Below, piece by piece: positions 24,601 to 34,720 of a DNA stretch of 64,000 nucleotides. The position numbers and the translations under genes are program-made. Under the pieces are notes generated by a model, which was not told the DNA's origin, did no database searches, and worked only from the letters and a program-made list of their open reading frames with translations. The stretch comes from Diphasiastrum complanatum. Lineage: Eukaryota > Streptophyta > Lycopodiopsida > Lycopodiales > Lycopodiaceae. The stretch lies in the NCBI GenBank assembly GCA_029204225.1, contig CM055099.1, forward strand, positions 49,797,105-49,861,104, written 5' to 3'. Every line of letters begins with the position of its first letter. Position 1 is the stretch's first letter.

Positions 24601-27600
24601 CAATTTTGGTCTAGTAGTAACTCGTGGGTCCAAGTAAAGTCTAATTATGTTAAGGGACCCTATCTTGACTTTTGGGGGTGCCCTATAATTAGTAGTGGGT
24701 TTGGAAGGTTCTAGAACTTAAGGTTTGGAAGAGTCTAGGCCCTTGGAAGGCCTATTTATATGTACTCTTTGTTCATTTGTAATTCATTCACTTTCAAGCA
24801 TTGCTACTACTTTCTCTCTCCTTGAGGGCGCCTAACCCTCTCCCTCTTCTTCTTCTTCTTCCTCTTTTTCTTCTTCTTGTATATGGAGATTGAATGTTAG
24901 AAGGATCTTCGCACTTTGATTTCCTACAGTAGCCTACTGATAGAGAATAACCTGGGCCACAGGCCTATCAAGTTACACAAAGTCGAGGTACACAGTAGCA
25001 TACAGGATGACCTATGCTAGGGCTGTAGCAGGTTATGTAGCTTGAAAGAAATGAAATTTTGACAGCTTGATTAATGTCTATCCCCAATGTCTAGATCATT
25101 GAGTTCTATCCTCTATACTATGTTGAATGACCAAATGAAGCAATGATACTTATCGACACATGTCATGTAGGATGGAATTTGGCTAATGGTGCATAATGAA
25201 GAATATGGCTATCACAAATCCAAATTTTCAGTCATAGCAACTTGATGACATTCTCGACAATATGTTCGAGTTATGGTCTTGGTGCCAGTTTGAGACAATT
25301 CCACTTTGTTGATAAATCTGAGAAGGTGCAATTCAAAAGTGTGATTGACCATGTTCTTCAGCGCACTAGGATGCCATGACTAAGGCCAAGACAACATTCT
25401 AGCAAGGGGAGCTGAGACCTTGTCCTAAATCACCACCATGTCTCCTCGTTTTGCTACCATTTAGCGCATCCCCTGAAATGCACCGTCTAGCGCTCCCTTG
25501 TTATTTTGCTTGCTTATCTCTCTTCACTCAAGCTATGGCTATCGGTGACATATAGCCCATTGAGATGAAATTTTCTCCTCCTTCATAGCCATGGCAAGAC
25601 TTGAGCTCCAACAAACTATTTTTGGCAGCTTGTTCACGCAATTAAGATTCCCTAAAACCCTAGAAATGCACCCTCCCACAGACTTTTAAATGGTCATAGC
25701 TCCTTAATATGGCTACAAGTGTCCCAAAAATCATCATAGCTGCTTTCTATGAACCTCCTCCAATGGTTTCAGCTTTGAGTCGTCCAATTACATTGTCAAC
25801 TTATTTTAGTTCCTGCTGGAAACTATAAGAGCTACCATCTACCACGAAGCCCAGGAAAAGATCTGCAAAACAGTAGATAAATCTGACACATGGGTCTCTG
25901 ACAAGCCACTACTGCAGACAAAATTTCCCATTAGTGGGCATAGGCCCTGCAGTAGGGACTAATTGATGCTACTCTACCTGGATAGACAGTGGAATGCTAC
26001 AGAATCTAGGCTCCAGTACGCAGATAATTTGGGAGGCTATGTATGACATGACAAATCAAGAGTTCACGACTATGGGGAAACGGAGTTGCTTTGTCAGAAG
26101 CTATCAGCTTGAAATTAGTACATAAATTTTTACAGATATTTTAACTGGATGTGCATGCGCATGCTATGAGACGTACATACTCTATCTGCACTTACAGGGT
26201 ACGAGCATCTTAGTTGCATCATTCTACCTGTAGAGTGGATTGTTTACATGTGTGTCGTGCTTGACTGTTCTCTCCAATAGTATAGCCAGAGCTGTTCGGA
26301 GACAGGGACATCCCTCCAGGGTGATGCTGATGTTATGGGACGTAGTATCTATCAGTATTAATCTTTGCTCGGTCATGGATAGATTGGCAATAGTTCTTCA
26401 ACTGGAAGGTTGAAGTTCTTTGTTTGCAGTACCAGGATCTCGAGATCAGTGATTCAAGGTTCTGAAAGAGCTATATTATTTTCAACATTTTTTAATAAGC
26501 AGCATTTAAAGAGAATATGGATGCTAGGACTACACATGTACATGTTTGTTAGAGCAAGCAAATGTAAAAATTTGATGAGATTCTGTATTTGAATGTACTA
26601 GATTGATTCATTTCTGTATTAAAACGATACACCAAATAGAATAGGACATGTAAGAAATCACTTCTGCAACTGAGAATGTCAAAGAAGACCAATAGAGTTT
26701 GCCTAGAAACAAGAATACATGCTACAAGACTACCAAATTAGCTCCTAACAACGGAGCATTTCAGAATTATCCACACTCCAACAGCCAATTAAGTTATAAT
26801 GAATGGATACCTGCACATTGCAATTAGCTCCTCGTTCTAGCAAAAGACCAACACATTCATTGGAACCTCTAGCCAAAGCAACATGCAGAGCAGTGGTTGA
26901 GTGTATATCTCGAACATCCACATCAACACCAGCATCTAATATTATCTGCAGATATCAAAACAAAAAACAGTAAACTATCCAATGCAGGAGCACTTTATGA
27001 CATGATGATAAAGGAATTTTACCATGTTTCCACTCAGAGATTTCAATGATGTCATGATTTCTGCTGTTTGGAGCCTCTAGTAGTTTCATTGAGACAACTG
27101 TTTTTTAAAATTCAAATTGCACCAGAAAAAACGACGTCTGCATTCAGTAACAGTATCTAGATGATCATACACGAGTTTGAATTAGGTAACTTCATGACAC
27201 CCTTGATACAACTGGACGCATGCTAATATTTGAAGGCAGAAAACAAACATTATTCCGTCTAATAATTTATCAACAAAAAAAAACGATCTAATGTGTCGAC
27301 TGAATAATGCCATATATAATGGATCGCAAGACGCAGATAAAAAGAACAGATGAGTCCTACAGATGGAAGGATAGTTTCCCTCCTTTTCAGAATCAGAAGA
27401 ATCGGCTTTTCGGGCAGTTCAAAATTGGGCTCACTAGAAAGAATCGGACAATCGAATTTTGGGCTTTGAAAGATATAAATTTTATTATAAGTTACCACAA
27501 AATCGATTGCAGATAGATCATGCACTTGTCACTCTCTAATTTACAGTCAGCTCCAGTCAATTAGATGTGATTCTGGATGACATAGGTACTAATTTTTTGC

Positions 27601-30600
27601 GAATTGGCCTAAGCCCTAAATCCAATTCGAATCAGATGAACCAGTTCCGATTCAAATCTTGGTTCAAATCTCAATGAATTGGAGAACTGCGAAACTATGA
27701 ATGGAGGGCTCATACCAATAGTTGGTTGATACGTCTGGGTAGCTCAGATCAATTTTGAACTTCAATTGAGTTTCTCAGAGCCTTATGTGTTTACAAGCTG
27801 GTACATGACTGCAAACTTTCTCAGCTAAACAGCAAGTTATTGTAATAACTCAAGGTGGTAAAAAATAAGATTGAAACCACTTTATTTATTGAGTGAGGTG
27901 AAACAGGATTGAAAAAAAATCCAACTGCAAACAACACTTATTTAGCTCTGAACTCAACCCAAATATTACAAAGATTGATGTAACATCACAGACTTCTCAT
28001 GACTGATTGTATGCCTTGTGAGCATTTCCTTATATTTTTTCCTGAGTTCATCAAATATAAATGGAGAGCAGTAACATGCTTATCCAGGTAACCTGGTAGC
28101 CTGATGTACCTTCACCATCTTGACATCATTGGCAATGGAAGCTAAGTGAAGAGCAGTCTGACCACGCTGAGAATCTACTGAAGTTGAGCTAGCACCCGCT
28201 GCTAGGAGCATTTGCACGAGCTCTCTTGCTTCTGAGCAAGTTTCAAATAGACCCTAATATCAATACTTATGCAGCAAATCCTCACTTTTTACATTCAACT
28301 TTAACAAGATCTTCCGTTGATTGAACAGTTCACTCACATCAGTCAGTTTTTCTAGAAAAGAAACACTTTGACCTAACTTTTGAACAGGTTGAAAGCACAT
28401 CAAAAGTACAAGATCTCGAATTAGTATCCCAATGGCCCACTTTACTGACCTTCTTCAATGGTTTTTTTAACAGAAGCTGCCATACACAAAGCAGTGCCTG
28501 TAGAACTTGCAACGTCAATTGCTGCCTCAATCTCTTCCAGTGTTGCTATCTCAACCCATTTTTTCACAATAGCCACATTGGCAGTTGCTACGCAAAGATG
28601 CAAAGGTCTGCCCTTATTCAACCAAACATCAAAAACAATGATGCGATGATCTTAGCCATCGGCATATAACTAACTATTTGAACCATCATATTCAATACAA
28701 GAGTGTAATAACGAGCTTAACAGAAACAGATTTGTAAGACTTAACCAGCTTAACAGAAACAGATTTATATGACCCAGGCACTTCGCTATCGTACATACTA
28801 GATGAGATGGTAAAGCTTAGGACTAACTCCCTCCATGAACAATTTTGAAATTAACCACTAGATATTCAAACAAAGAATACTATAAGCTGTTCGTCGGCAG
28901 AGAGGAAAAGTTTATCTTGAGGAGGCAGAGGTGTACTAAGAGAACGCAAAGTTACCAGAATACAACTAATGGATAAAAGCAAATTGATTGACCATGTTAT
29001 GACATGGCATGTATAAAAACAATTATGGACAAAAGGAGTATAATGGACACAAAGTGGAGGCTCTTCACTTGAGAGCTTTCTGATTTATGTTTTGTGAGCT
29101 TCTTCATAGGACTCCGCAAAGCAAGGTTCCACCATAGCCTGTAGCAGTTCACTGTCATCTATTCTTCATATCTTTGAATGGGAACCCATTATTCTTTATT
29201 AGTGTGATGCGATTCTAGGTCACATCCTCACTTGTGGGTGTTCAAGGTTCATAAAGATATCTATTCTGTCTTTGTATTTTGGAGCCACCTTCAGAAACAG
29301 AATTTTCATGTCATTTCTAAGATATCAAACCTTTCACCAAAAGTCTGATGTGGACAGCCAATGGACATTGACATTGACACATAGCACATGCACATTCTGT
29401 CGGAAGTATGTGTTATGTTTGTGACAACCTGTCACTGGTTGTCCACACGCATGTTCTATGAGTTTAAAAAAAATTCCCACCTGACATTACATCATGGAAC
29501 ATCATTTAGTTTTGAGACAAATAGGCCAGACTTGATGATCATAACATTATTTGAACTTTGAATTTATGGCCAAGAATCTGCCAGGTTGTTCTTTGAGCTT
29601 CCGAAGAGCCTCAAATGGGTATGGCTGAAATAACAAAAGCCATAGTTGTGAGACATGCAAAACTGTCATATATCCAATGTAATGTGAACAAACTTTGACC
29701 TTTGTGTTGTTACATAAATCAATTTTATGTCTAGGATTATACCCAACATAACAAAGGACATGCAATCAATCTTCAACCCTATGGAGTCCAACCGCAAAGT
29801 CTTACACCGTCACCTTCATCATGCATAGCATGGACCAAATGCTACCACATCCCTACTGATGTCGTCAGCAACCTAGGGTAGGAGCAGGTCATATTGAGCA
29901 AACAGTGTTTGCATTAGCTTTATAAATGTACAGTGACCAACATGTAATTTTAAAATTTGTGTGTTACTATTATTTACCATTATATTTGGCATGAAAAAGG
30001 AACGCATATGTATGAATCATAGGAGCATTTCTTATATATGAATGTTGTGAAATCCATTCTGAGGTTTTGAGGTAGGAACGTACTGTACATTGTGAGGTTT
30101 TGAGGCGGAACATAGTGCACCAAATCGTAATTGCAAAATTTTTAAAAACGTACTTAAAAAGGAAAACGTGAGTCTGTTGCAAACAACAGGTCACTTCGGT
30201 CTTCCTCCTCCCCTCCCCCACCATGGCATGGATCATCTTTTCTTCCCTTTCCTTCATCCCCTCTTCATTGTGCCTCTTCTTGTGGGTTTTTTCTGTGATA
30301 TTGCATTGATGCAGAAGTTTGCACATGATGAAGCGATTATGAAGGCTCACATTTGTAATGAATGTGCAAATAATAGATTTCTATAGATGATAATATGCAA
30401 AATTAAGGAAGTTGTGCCTTTTCATAATGCCTGACTATGTCTGCCATCAGTCAGCTAGGAAGTGTGATACTCTTCCCTAAAAATCTGCAACAAGTAACAG
30501 CTAACTGTTTCTTGAATAATGAGAATTTTTGCTGTTGTTTTTATTTTTGTTCGCTGATGACTAAAGGCCTTGTCTCGAGATCTGGAATTTAATGGAGAAC

Positions 30601-33600
30601 GAAAAAAAAACACAGCATGTACTGAAAGATAAAAATCAGGGTCCATTCCTGAACGTTCCAGAATTGGCAATTATGTATGAATGGCAATTTTTTTATGTCC
30701 AAATAATCTAATTAAGGCAGCCGAATGCTTATTTTAGCTAAAAAAAATTTAAATGGTTTTTAAGAAACAGCATTCCAAAAAGAAATATTAGGTCAGATCC
30801 CAAAACGTAATGCATTTCATTCTGGAACAGGCTTTGACGATAAGAACCATGGGTAGACTACAAATCTCAATATCCTGATGACTATTTGATTGAAGAATTC
30901 ACTTGCATAAGACATTCTAACAGTGGTAAAAACAAAATATATAGCAAAAGGAAAATGGGGAATCATTAAATCGCATTCAAGATTTGAGAAGCTAAACAGT
31001 ATCTACAGACTACAATGGGCACATAAAGAGTATTTGCTTCCACAACTTACGTAAAATTCTTTGAGCTCAATACACCCATCGATCTGCAGCCTCCATTTTC
31101 TAATGTAACTATAGCACACTCTGTGTGCCTTTTTACAACAGATCGATGCAGTATTGTCTCTCCTTCATCATCCAAAGCATTTGGATCTGCTCCAGCAGAA
31201 AGTAGTACCTGGGTGCAGATATTAATCAGCTAATTGGGATGACATGACTGCTTAATCTTTGTTTGAAGACATCGAGATTGGTTTCTGTGATTCTCCTTAC
31301 CTGCATGCAGTCAGGTTGACCATGCTGTGCACACACATGTGCTACAGTTGGTCCAAGACCGTCTTTCAGCCTTGCATTTACATTTGCTCCTTTACTTATG
31401 AGGACCTTCAGGCACTCTGGGGTCCCAGACGCAACAGCAAACGCAATGGGTGTGTCTCCGTCCTTGTCCAATATTTCAGCATCAGATTCAGGATTTTCAA
31501 GTAACAACTGCATAATGTCAGCATATCCTCTCATAGCTGCCAAATGAAGTGCTGTTTTCCCCTCTGCATTGTGACTGTCGAGAAGGGCACCAACAGAGTT
31601 GCCTCCTTTCCCAGCAGCTGCTTTTAGGAGCAAGTCTCTGGAACTTCCAATAACTCTGTTAGGTACAGAAATTTTCATGTGAATGTTAAGAAAGCATCAG
31701 AAAGTGTAAAGCACATATACAAAGAGAGCCCATACCTAACTCCTTCAATGTCCCCATCTGCTACAAGCTGGTGAAGGGAGGTATTATTTGTTTCAACAAA
31801 ATCCAAAGAAGAAGATGGAGACGGCTCTGTTCCTGTCACCTCAGCCACTTTTGGCACATGACTGACATGTGAACGCAATAATTCACCAGTTAGCACATAG
31901 GTTAGTAGTTACTTCCATGTTAGCAATAGCTTGGCACTTGCGTTTCCTAATGTCCCATTTCTGTTTAAAGCACTCAAAGTCCTTACAGCCCTTCCCTCGG
32001 CAACGCATGAGAACATTCAAGCAATTTACAGACATACTTGTCAGGACTAGCGGGTGGGCTCCACGGTATCTCTCGAAGGTGACGGAGGAAGGTCGCCAGC
32101 ATTGCATGAAAACTAGGTCTTCTTGAGGGTTTAAAGTGCAGGCATTCTCCAATCATCTTCCAAAGTTCTCTAGGGATTCCTCCACCAACTACACCCGCAT
32201 ATTGAGGTGGCTGTCTTTTTGCCTTGATAACAGCTCTGTAAATTTCCTCGGAGCTGCAACCCGACCACCTGTGACAAAACTCATGTCAGATTCAGAAAAA
32301 TTCAGGCATGTAACCGTTAACTTTATATTGGAACACACAAATCTACCCTCTGCAATGCGTAAGATTGTGATTTGCCGGGTCAAACTGTAAAACATAAGCC
32401 AGTAGGAGAAACAGCCTTGAACTCACGGAACAGCCCCCGTACACATCTCAACCAATGAGCAACCAAAGCTCCAGGCATCTGATTCTGCAGATACACCAAC
32501 AGCATCTTCCCAGAAGAGGTTCAGTGAAGACTTCCTTAGTGGCTCCCATGCCTCAGGTGCCATGTAGTTGGGATTCAGCATAGTACAATCAGCACAAGAA
32601 TGAGCTCGACCTGCACTTTCATCTCCAGGGTTCAATCGTGCCCTTTTACAATTGGGCTTCTTCAAAATTTCTGGAAAACCGTAGTCCGAAACGACAGCTC
32701 GCCCCTTGGCGTCCAACAGAAAGTTAGAAGGCTTTAAGTTCATGCACACAACCCCAGCGGCATGCAGCTCTGCAACTCCACGAGCAATATCTGCACCATA
32801 TCTGCATAGGAATCCATGCTTCAATCTAATGTGAAAAAGGGTAGGTTCAACCACCACTACTGCTTTTGCTTTTTATGAGCCAATGAAATACAAAACTGGT
32901 CTATTGTCATCATAGGACCATACCAGCAGAAGAGTTTGTCCTTTTTCTCTGGTCCAACATGAGCATTATAGATTTGAGCAAAGATACAAAGAGGTAAGTA
33001 AAATTTTTAATTTTCAATAACAATAACACAAATTGTGGTCCCGCAATAAGTGATATTCTAGTTATGACCACTTTTCTCTCCTTGAGGTCAGGAGAAGCCA
33101 CACAAAACAGAACATCCAAAGGGGTCACAAAACCCTACTCTCCTATGGGTACAAATATAATCAGGAAATTCAAATTCTCCTGGCTTCTGCCACTGAATCT
33201 AAATGTGAAGTCTACTCAAATCAGGTAATACGTCCGAATAGTATGGTTGCATATACACTAACAGAGTGGTGAAAGGAGAGAATCCTAAACTCAAGTCAAC
33301 ATCAGGGCAAGAATACCAAGTTTTTAGACTGGAGAATTTTAGGCTTGTTTAGTTCGGCTTCCTTCGGTCACGATGGCTGGCTGGCTGGAATTGGTCCATA
33401 CTATAGCAATGGGCCTTCTCCCCTTTGGGACTACACTTAAGTTGCACATGTGTTGGCATTCCTCGTTGCCGCACAGAGGAGCAACTCAAGTCCAATTCGT
33501 GGACCCCCTAGCCCCATCACTGAGCAAGTTGAGTCACCAATGGCAACTTAAGATGAATGGGCCAATGACAAAAGGTAGTTCGCTTTCTGTAAATACTGAC

Positions 33601-34503
33601 CAGGCATCAATCTGAAAGGAAGGCAGTCCTACATGTGATATGTGAGTTACCAGGACACTCAACTGGTAGGTCAAAGAAAAGGGCCAAGAAAACACACACA
33701 CACGAGTTGTCTGAAATCAACCTTACTTTGCCTATCTCTATAAAAAAGTACAAAAAAATTGGAAGTTCTAAATACTCAATCTATAGTTACCTTAGAATCT
33801 GCTCCAAAGTCAGTCTTCCTTCATTTTGCTGCATAATGGCCTTAACTGAGCCACAATACTTTTCCATGACAATGCATAATTTTCCATCCCTTTTGCATGC
33901 CCCGTACACAGTGCATACATTCTGACACCACATTGCAGCTCGCCGCAGGATGTCAAGCTTGCAGTGAATCCACTCCAAATCCATTCCCTCCGGCACATCA
34001 AGCCTTTTCAAAGCCACCTTATGCCTGCAACCATTCGAACCCGAGAGAACCCCCAGCCACAAATCTTGCCCGGCGCATGGGCCCCTGCCTATTTCCCTCA
34101 CCAACCGCATCGAATGCGATCCAAGATCCAAGAAAAGCCCCCTGCAGGATGGCCTCCAGATTGGGCTGGCCCCCGGCGTGTTGCCACGGGATCTGTCAGA
34201 ATAAGGGTTAGAAACACAGTCTACAAGCTCATCTTCATCATCCGAATCCTCATCTGCCACACAATCCGACGGCGCGCGCTGTATCAGCGAAAGCATGCCA
34301 AAGTTCTTGCGCAGTGCCTCGACGCTGTTGCCCACCCTAGAGGGATGCCGGCAGCGCGGACAGAGCAGAGTATGGTCTGTGCTAATTGCAAACATATGCC
34401 CCAGGCACTCTTTGCAGAAACTGTGGCCGCATTGCAGCATCAATGGAACCCTATCCTCTTCATTGTATGTCATCTGGCAAACAGAGCATACTGGCAGCTT
34501 CAT
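7992..34503 (-). CDS. KEG: KEG: RING E3 ligase with kinase, ankyrin and HERC2-like repeats
   Basis: KEG is a plant trans-Golgi/early-endosome E3 ubiquitin ligase best known for turning over ABI5 and restraining ABA signalling. I joined 16 exons, all GT-AG and all in phase: 34503-33791, 32801-32427, 32268-32038, 31861-31736, 31637-31301, 31208-31051, 28607-28450, 28231-28110, 26945-26811, 21418-21294, 18685-18581, 14834-14601, 13609-13276, 13003-12815, 12597-12295 and 9227-7992. They total 4,881 nt, i.e. 1,626 codons plus TAA, almost the length of Arabidopsis KEG (about 1,625). The order is RING (6-51), protein kinase (about 130-430), ankyrin repeats (about 450-830) and 12 HERC2-like repeats (about 862-1626). 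No frameshift or stop is present, so the gene looks functional. Introns reach 5.4 kb and host several retroelements. The start Met precedes LPVCSVC, as expected for the family. Confidence 0.95.
9664..9727. repeat. (CT)n microsatellite
   Basis: A near-perfect CT tract of about 64 bp in KEG intron 15, immediately left of a CTGACAGG minisatellite and the LINE fragment. The minus-strand ORFs that translate it as RERERE are artefacts. Confidence 0.95.
9733..9890. repeat. GCTGACAGG minisatellite
   Basis: The words gctgacagg, gctgacatgg and gttgacagg recur about a dozen times at irregular 10-25-bp intervals between the CT microsatellite and the LINE ORF. The tract is GC-rich relative to the surrounding intron. 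It sits just 5' of the LINE coding frame and may belong to the element's 5' UTR. Confidence 0.75.
9894..11987 (+). pseudogene. LINE fragment with coiled coil, endonuclease and RT tail
   Basis: This is a non-LTR retrotransposon inserted antisense in KEG intron 15 (9,228-12,294). A 508-codon frame (9,894-11,420) first encodes a heptad-rich coiled coil (about 10,140-10,430; WLKRELRELQLRVSHLEEEN) of ORF1 type. It then encodes an AP-type endonuclease/phosphatase-fold segment (10,800-11,400) with RDLFIAACYFPPESS and the GDFN motif in ILLTGDFNTRTA. The frame breaks after DYLMG. A second frame (11,523-11,700) carries VVPSYTYLGILFS, typical of the C-terminal edge of LINE reverse transcriptases. The RT core with its YADD box is missing, so the copy is internally deleted and cannot move by itself. 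Coding-level similarity to 16,334-17,241 places both in one family. Confidence 0.75.
16334..17241 (+). pseudogene. Second, more decayed copy of the same LINE family
   Basis: Located antisense in KEG intron 11 (14,835-18,580). It retains the ORF1-like segment DSWAAVLKKGNKPTTPISS in one frame (16,557-16,760) and an endonuclease fragment in another (16,801-17,241). The latter contains DLFIVVWYFPLESSS, the GDLNARTA motif and GEHSIVDYLMG. It is shorter than the copy at 9.9 kb: the segment between ORF1 and the endonuclease is deleted. Like that copy it loses the reading frame just after DYLMG, and no RT core follows. Ordinary intronic sequence resumes by about 17,300. Confidence 0.72.
19071..19127 (+). 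repeat. G-rich tract, candidate G-quadruplex
   Basis: A run of nine G is followed by GGG, then GGGGGGG, GGG and GGGG within 57 bp, with GAGGTAGC spacers. At least four runs of three or more G on the plus strand satisfy the usual G-quadruplex pattern. It lies in KEG intron 10, so the KEG transcript itself would carry the C-rich complement. Confidence 0.7.
19207..19397. repeat. Tandem repeat of about 86 bp, 2.2 copies
   Basis: Units start at 19,207, 19,294 and 19,379. Shared words include ttgattttc, ttgattcaa, gaatcttgttg and actaaacaacaacct. The copies are diverged. The array lies on the internal side of the minus-strand primer-binding site at 20.1 kb and may be part of that decayed element. 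Confidence 0.65.
20099..20300 (-). mobile_element. LTR retroelement remnant: PBS and LTR edge
   Basis: On the minus strand TGGTATCAGAGCATGG (20,114-20,099) matches the primer-binding site used by many plant LTR elements for initiator methionine tRNA. Immediately before it, an LTR would end TCTAACA, seen on the plus strand as TGTTAG from 20,115. The LTR should extend to higher coordinates, but I could not find its outer end. The internal side (toward 19.2 kb) has no gag or pol. The end coordinate is a guess. Confidence 0.4.
21294..31861 (-). CDS. KEG: KEG exons 4-10: ankyrin repeat array
   Basis: Exons 31861-31736, 31637-31301, 31208-31051, 28607-28450, 28231-28110, 26945-26811 and 21418-21294 encode residues 440-827. 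Ankyrin signatures recur: GKTALHLAAMRG, DGDTPIAFAVASG, DEGETILHRSV, RGQTALHLASIAN, STTALHVALARG and DEGNTAFHVAAEM. The exon 5 acceptor was set at ttccag (31638-31640), because this gives EGVRDLLLKAAAG without an insertion; an upstream AG would add seven residues. Exon 9 to exon 10 spans a 5.4-kb intron that contains the LTR element at 22,068-24,928. Ankyrin repeats in KEG bind substrates such as ABI5. Confidence 0.92.
22068..22541 (+). repeat. 5' LTR (474 bp)
   Basis: Bounded by TG and CA. It contains a CTT-rich stretch (22,439-22,491) that is longer here than in the 3' copy and accounts for most of the 17-bp length difference. A GAGGGCGCC word at about 22,420 recurs in the leader. Confidence 0.9.
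22542..22553 (+). promoter_or_regulatory. Primer-binding site (tRNA-iMet type)
   Basis: TGGTATCAGAGC begins at the first base after the 5' LTR. It is the standard complement of the 3' end of plant initiator methionine tRNA. Confidence 0.9.
23381..24367 (+). CDS. 328-codon ORF inside the non-autonomous LTR element
   Basis: The ORF is open from ATG 23,381 to the stop at 24,365-24,367 and ends about 100 bp before the 3' LTR. Near its start DSTNYSSWSCKLRFG resembles the N-terminus of Copia-type gag proteins (typically G.NY..W). The remainder shows no zinc knuckle, protease or polymerase motif, and much of it is low-confidence protein. A hydrophobic stretch (about residues 145-170) may be chance. 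It could be a relic gag fused to captured sequence, or a fortuitous open frame; it lies antisense to KEG. Confidence 0.4.
   Translation: MARDLGAICTCSGEDMLDSTNYSSWSCKLRFGIDVMIKLFHWFDHCLSTSTSLHRNVGMVEHSSSLEPFVANDGCISAELYEEASQVNVLEKAEIKHSLKPFCTNGGGEKIMSISTLVQSGVLLDFLGVQSGKLLVFFLKMVDSKFSHGLLIIFSLCYIVSILLCIGNGLWKVFGQQGPHLEHFVAVGQPATASCWLSESLQDRKASFYLGGNTHTSPKSVPYADFPVLMLTSYDDGVVLPSVGEQIIDSKIREDVMVKEYHTLLYISCGKKTYGIMWEPLMDCKSIFRLVASFLVTNFGWSMLVFTLQLDARALRILHLFYIGHDWG
24472..24928 (+). repeat. 3' LTR (457 bp)
   Basis: Starts TGTTAG directly after AAGGAGGG, ends CTACA, and is followed by the target duplication GTAGC. It matches the 5' LTR except for a few substitutions and a shorter CTT tract. Confidence 0.9.
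24929..31050. other. Remaining large KEG introns (parts of introns 6-9)
   Basis: Between exons 6 and 10 the non-exonic DNA (apart from the LTR element) is AT-rich with no domain-bearing ORF. Small features: a 12-bp palindrome GCATGCGCATGC near 26,153, and a 35-bp direct repeat (cttaacagaaacagattt) at about 28,718-28,770. I saw no complete transposon ends here. Confidence 0.45.
32038..32801 (-). CDS. KEG: KEG exons 2-3: kinase C-lobe
   Basis: Exon 2 (32801-32427) and exon 3 (32268-32038) encode residues 238-440. The catalytic loop reads VVCMNLKPSN, with N259 where canonical kinases have the HRD aspartate. K261 and N264 are kept. The DFG motif is DYG (277-279) and the APE motif is at 319-321 (NYMAPEAW). 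Exon 3 carries the end of the C-lobe (GECLHFKPSRRPSF), matching the usual KEG sequence. The atypical MNLKPSN loop is a family feature and not damage to this copy. The donors are GTGAGT and GTATGT. Confidence 0.93.
33791..34503 (-). CDS. KEG: KEG exon 1: RING finger and kinase N-lobe
   Basis: Residues 1-238. A C3HC4 RING is complete with ligands C6, C9, C25, H27, C30, C33, C48 and C51, the E2-binding module for ubiquitin transfer. An acidic linker (EDSDDEDEL, about 85-93) separates it from the kinase N-lobe. The glycine loop is loose (GRGPCAG, 139-145) and the ATP-binding lysine is K166 in VALKRL. The exon ends AG|GTAACT and splices into RYGADIARG of exon 2. The start codon at 34503 is the first Met of the RING-bearing frame, but a second copy of the start region lies 191 bp upstream. 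Confidence 0.93.
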
Positions 34504-34720
34504 TTTCCCACCTATCAGCTATCTTCTCACCTAACAGCAACCTAATTAATCAGGCCAACAGCAATCAAAGCTTGCCTATGCAAAAAAACCAAAACTCTTC
34601 CCCTGTTTCTGATGAGCACCATCTGGCATCACAAAAAACCAAGGCTAAATTCATTGTATGTCATCTGGCAAACAGAGCACACCGGCAGCTTCATTTTCCC
34701 ATCTATCAGCTAGCAACCTA
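34461..34720 (-). repeat. Tandem duplication of the KEG start region (about 190 bp)
   Basis: The segment at 34,461-34,520, which holds the KEG start codon and first 15 codons, recurs at 34,651-34,710 with a few changes (acagagcata versus acagagcaca). Flanking words also recur (gcaaaaaaaccaaa, agcaatcaaagctt versus agcaatcagagctt), so the duplicated unit is roughly 190 bp. Relative to KEG transcription the extra copy lies upstream of the main start, in the presumed 5' UTR or proximal promoter. Confidence 0.85.
34629..34694 (-). promoter_or_regulatory. Upstream ORF repeating the KEG N-terminus
   Basis: Within the duplicated segment an ATG at 34694 opens a 21-codon frame ending TGA at 34629. 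Its first 15 codons encode the same residues as KEG 1-15 (MKLPVCSVCQMTYNE); it then reads six unrelated residues. It lies 125 nt upstream of the main ATG. If it is within the mature 5' UTR it would be a uORF that could lower KEG translation. No transcript evidence is available here, so the UTR extent is unknown. Confidence 0.55.

Larger units (their letters stand above)
22068..24928 (+). mobile_element. Non-autonomous LTR retrotransposon, complete with TSD
   Basis: A 2,861-bp element sits antisense in KEG intron 9 (21,419-26,810). LTRs at 22,068-22,541 and 24,472-24,928 start TGTTAG and end CTACA and are nearly identical. The main differences are the length of the CTT tract and a few substitutions, implying a recent insertion. 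The target duplication GTAGC flanks both ends (22,063-22,067 and 24,929-24,933). A primer-binding site directly follows the 5' LTR, and the polypurine tract AAGGAGGG (24,464-24,471) abuts the 3' LTR. No protease, RT or integrase is encoded. The 1.9-kb interior has a leader with repeated GGGCGCC words and one long ORF. It must have been mobilised in trans. Confidence 0.92.

Noticed and set aside
33964-34545. 193-codon plus-strand frame antisense to KEG exon 1
   Set aside because: It is the complement of conserved RING/kinase coding sequence and has no signature of its own.
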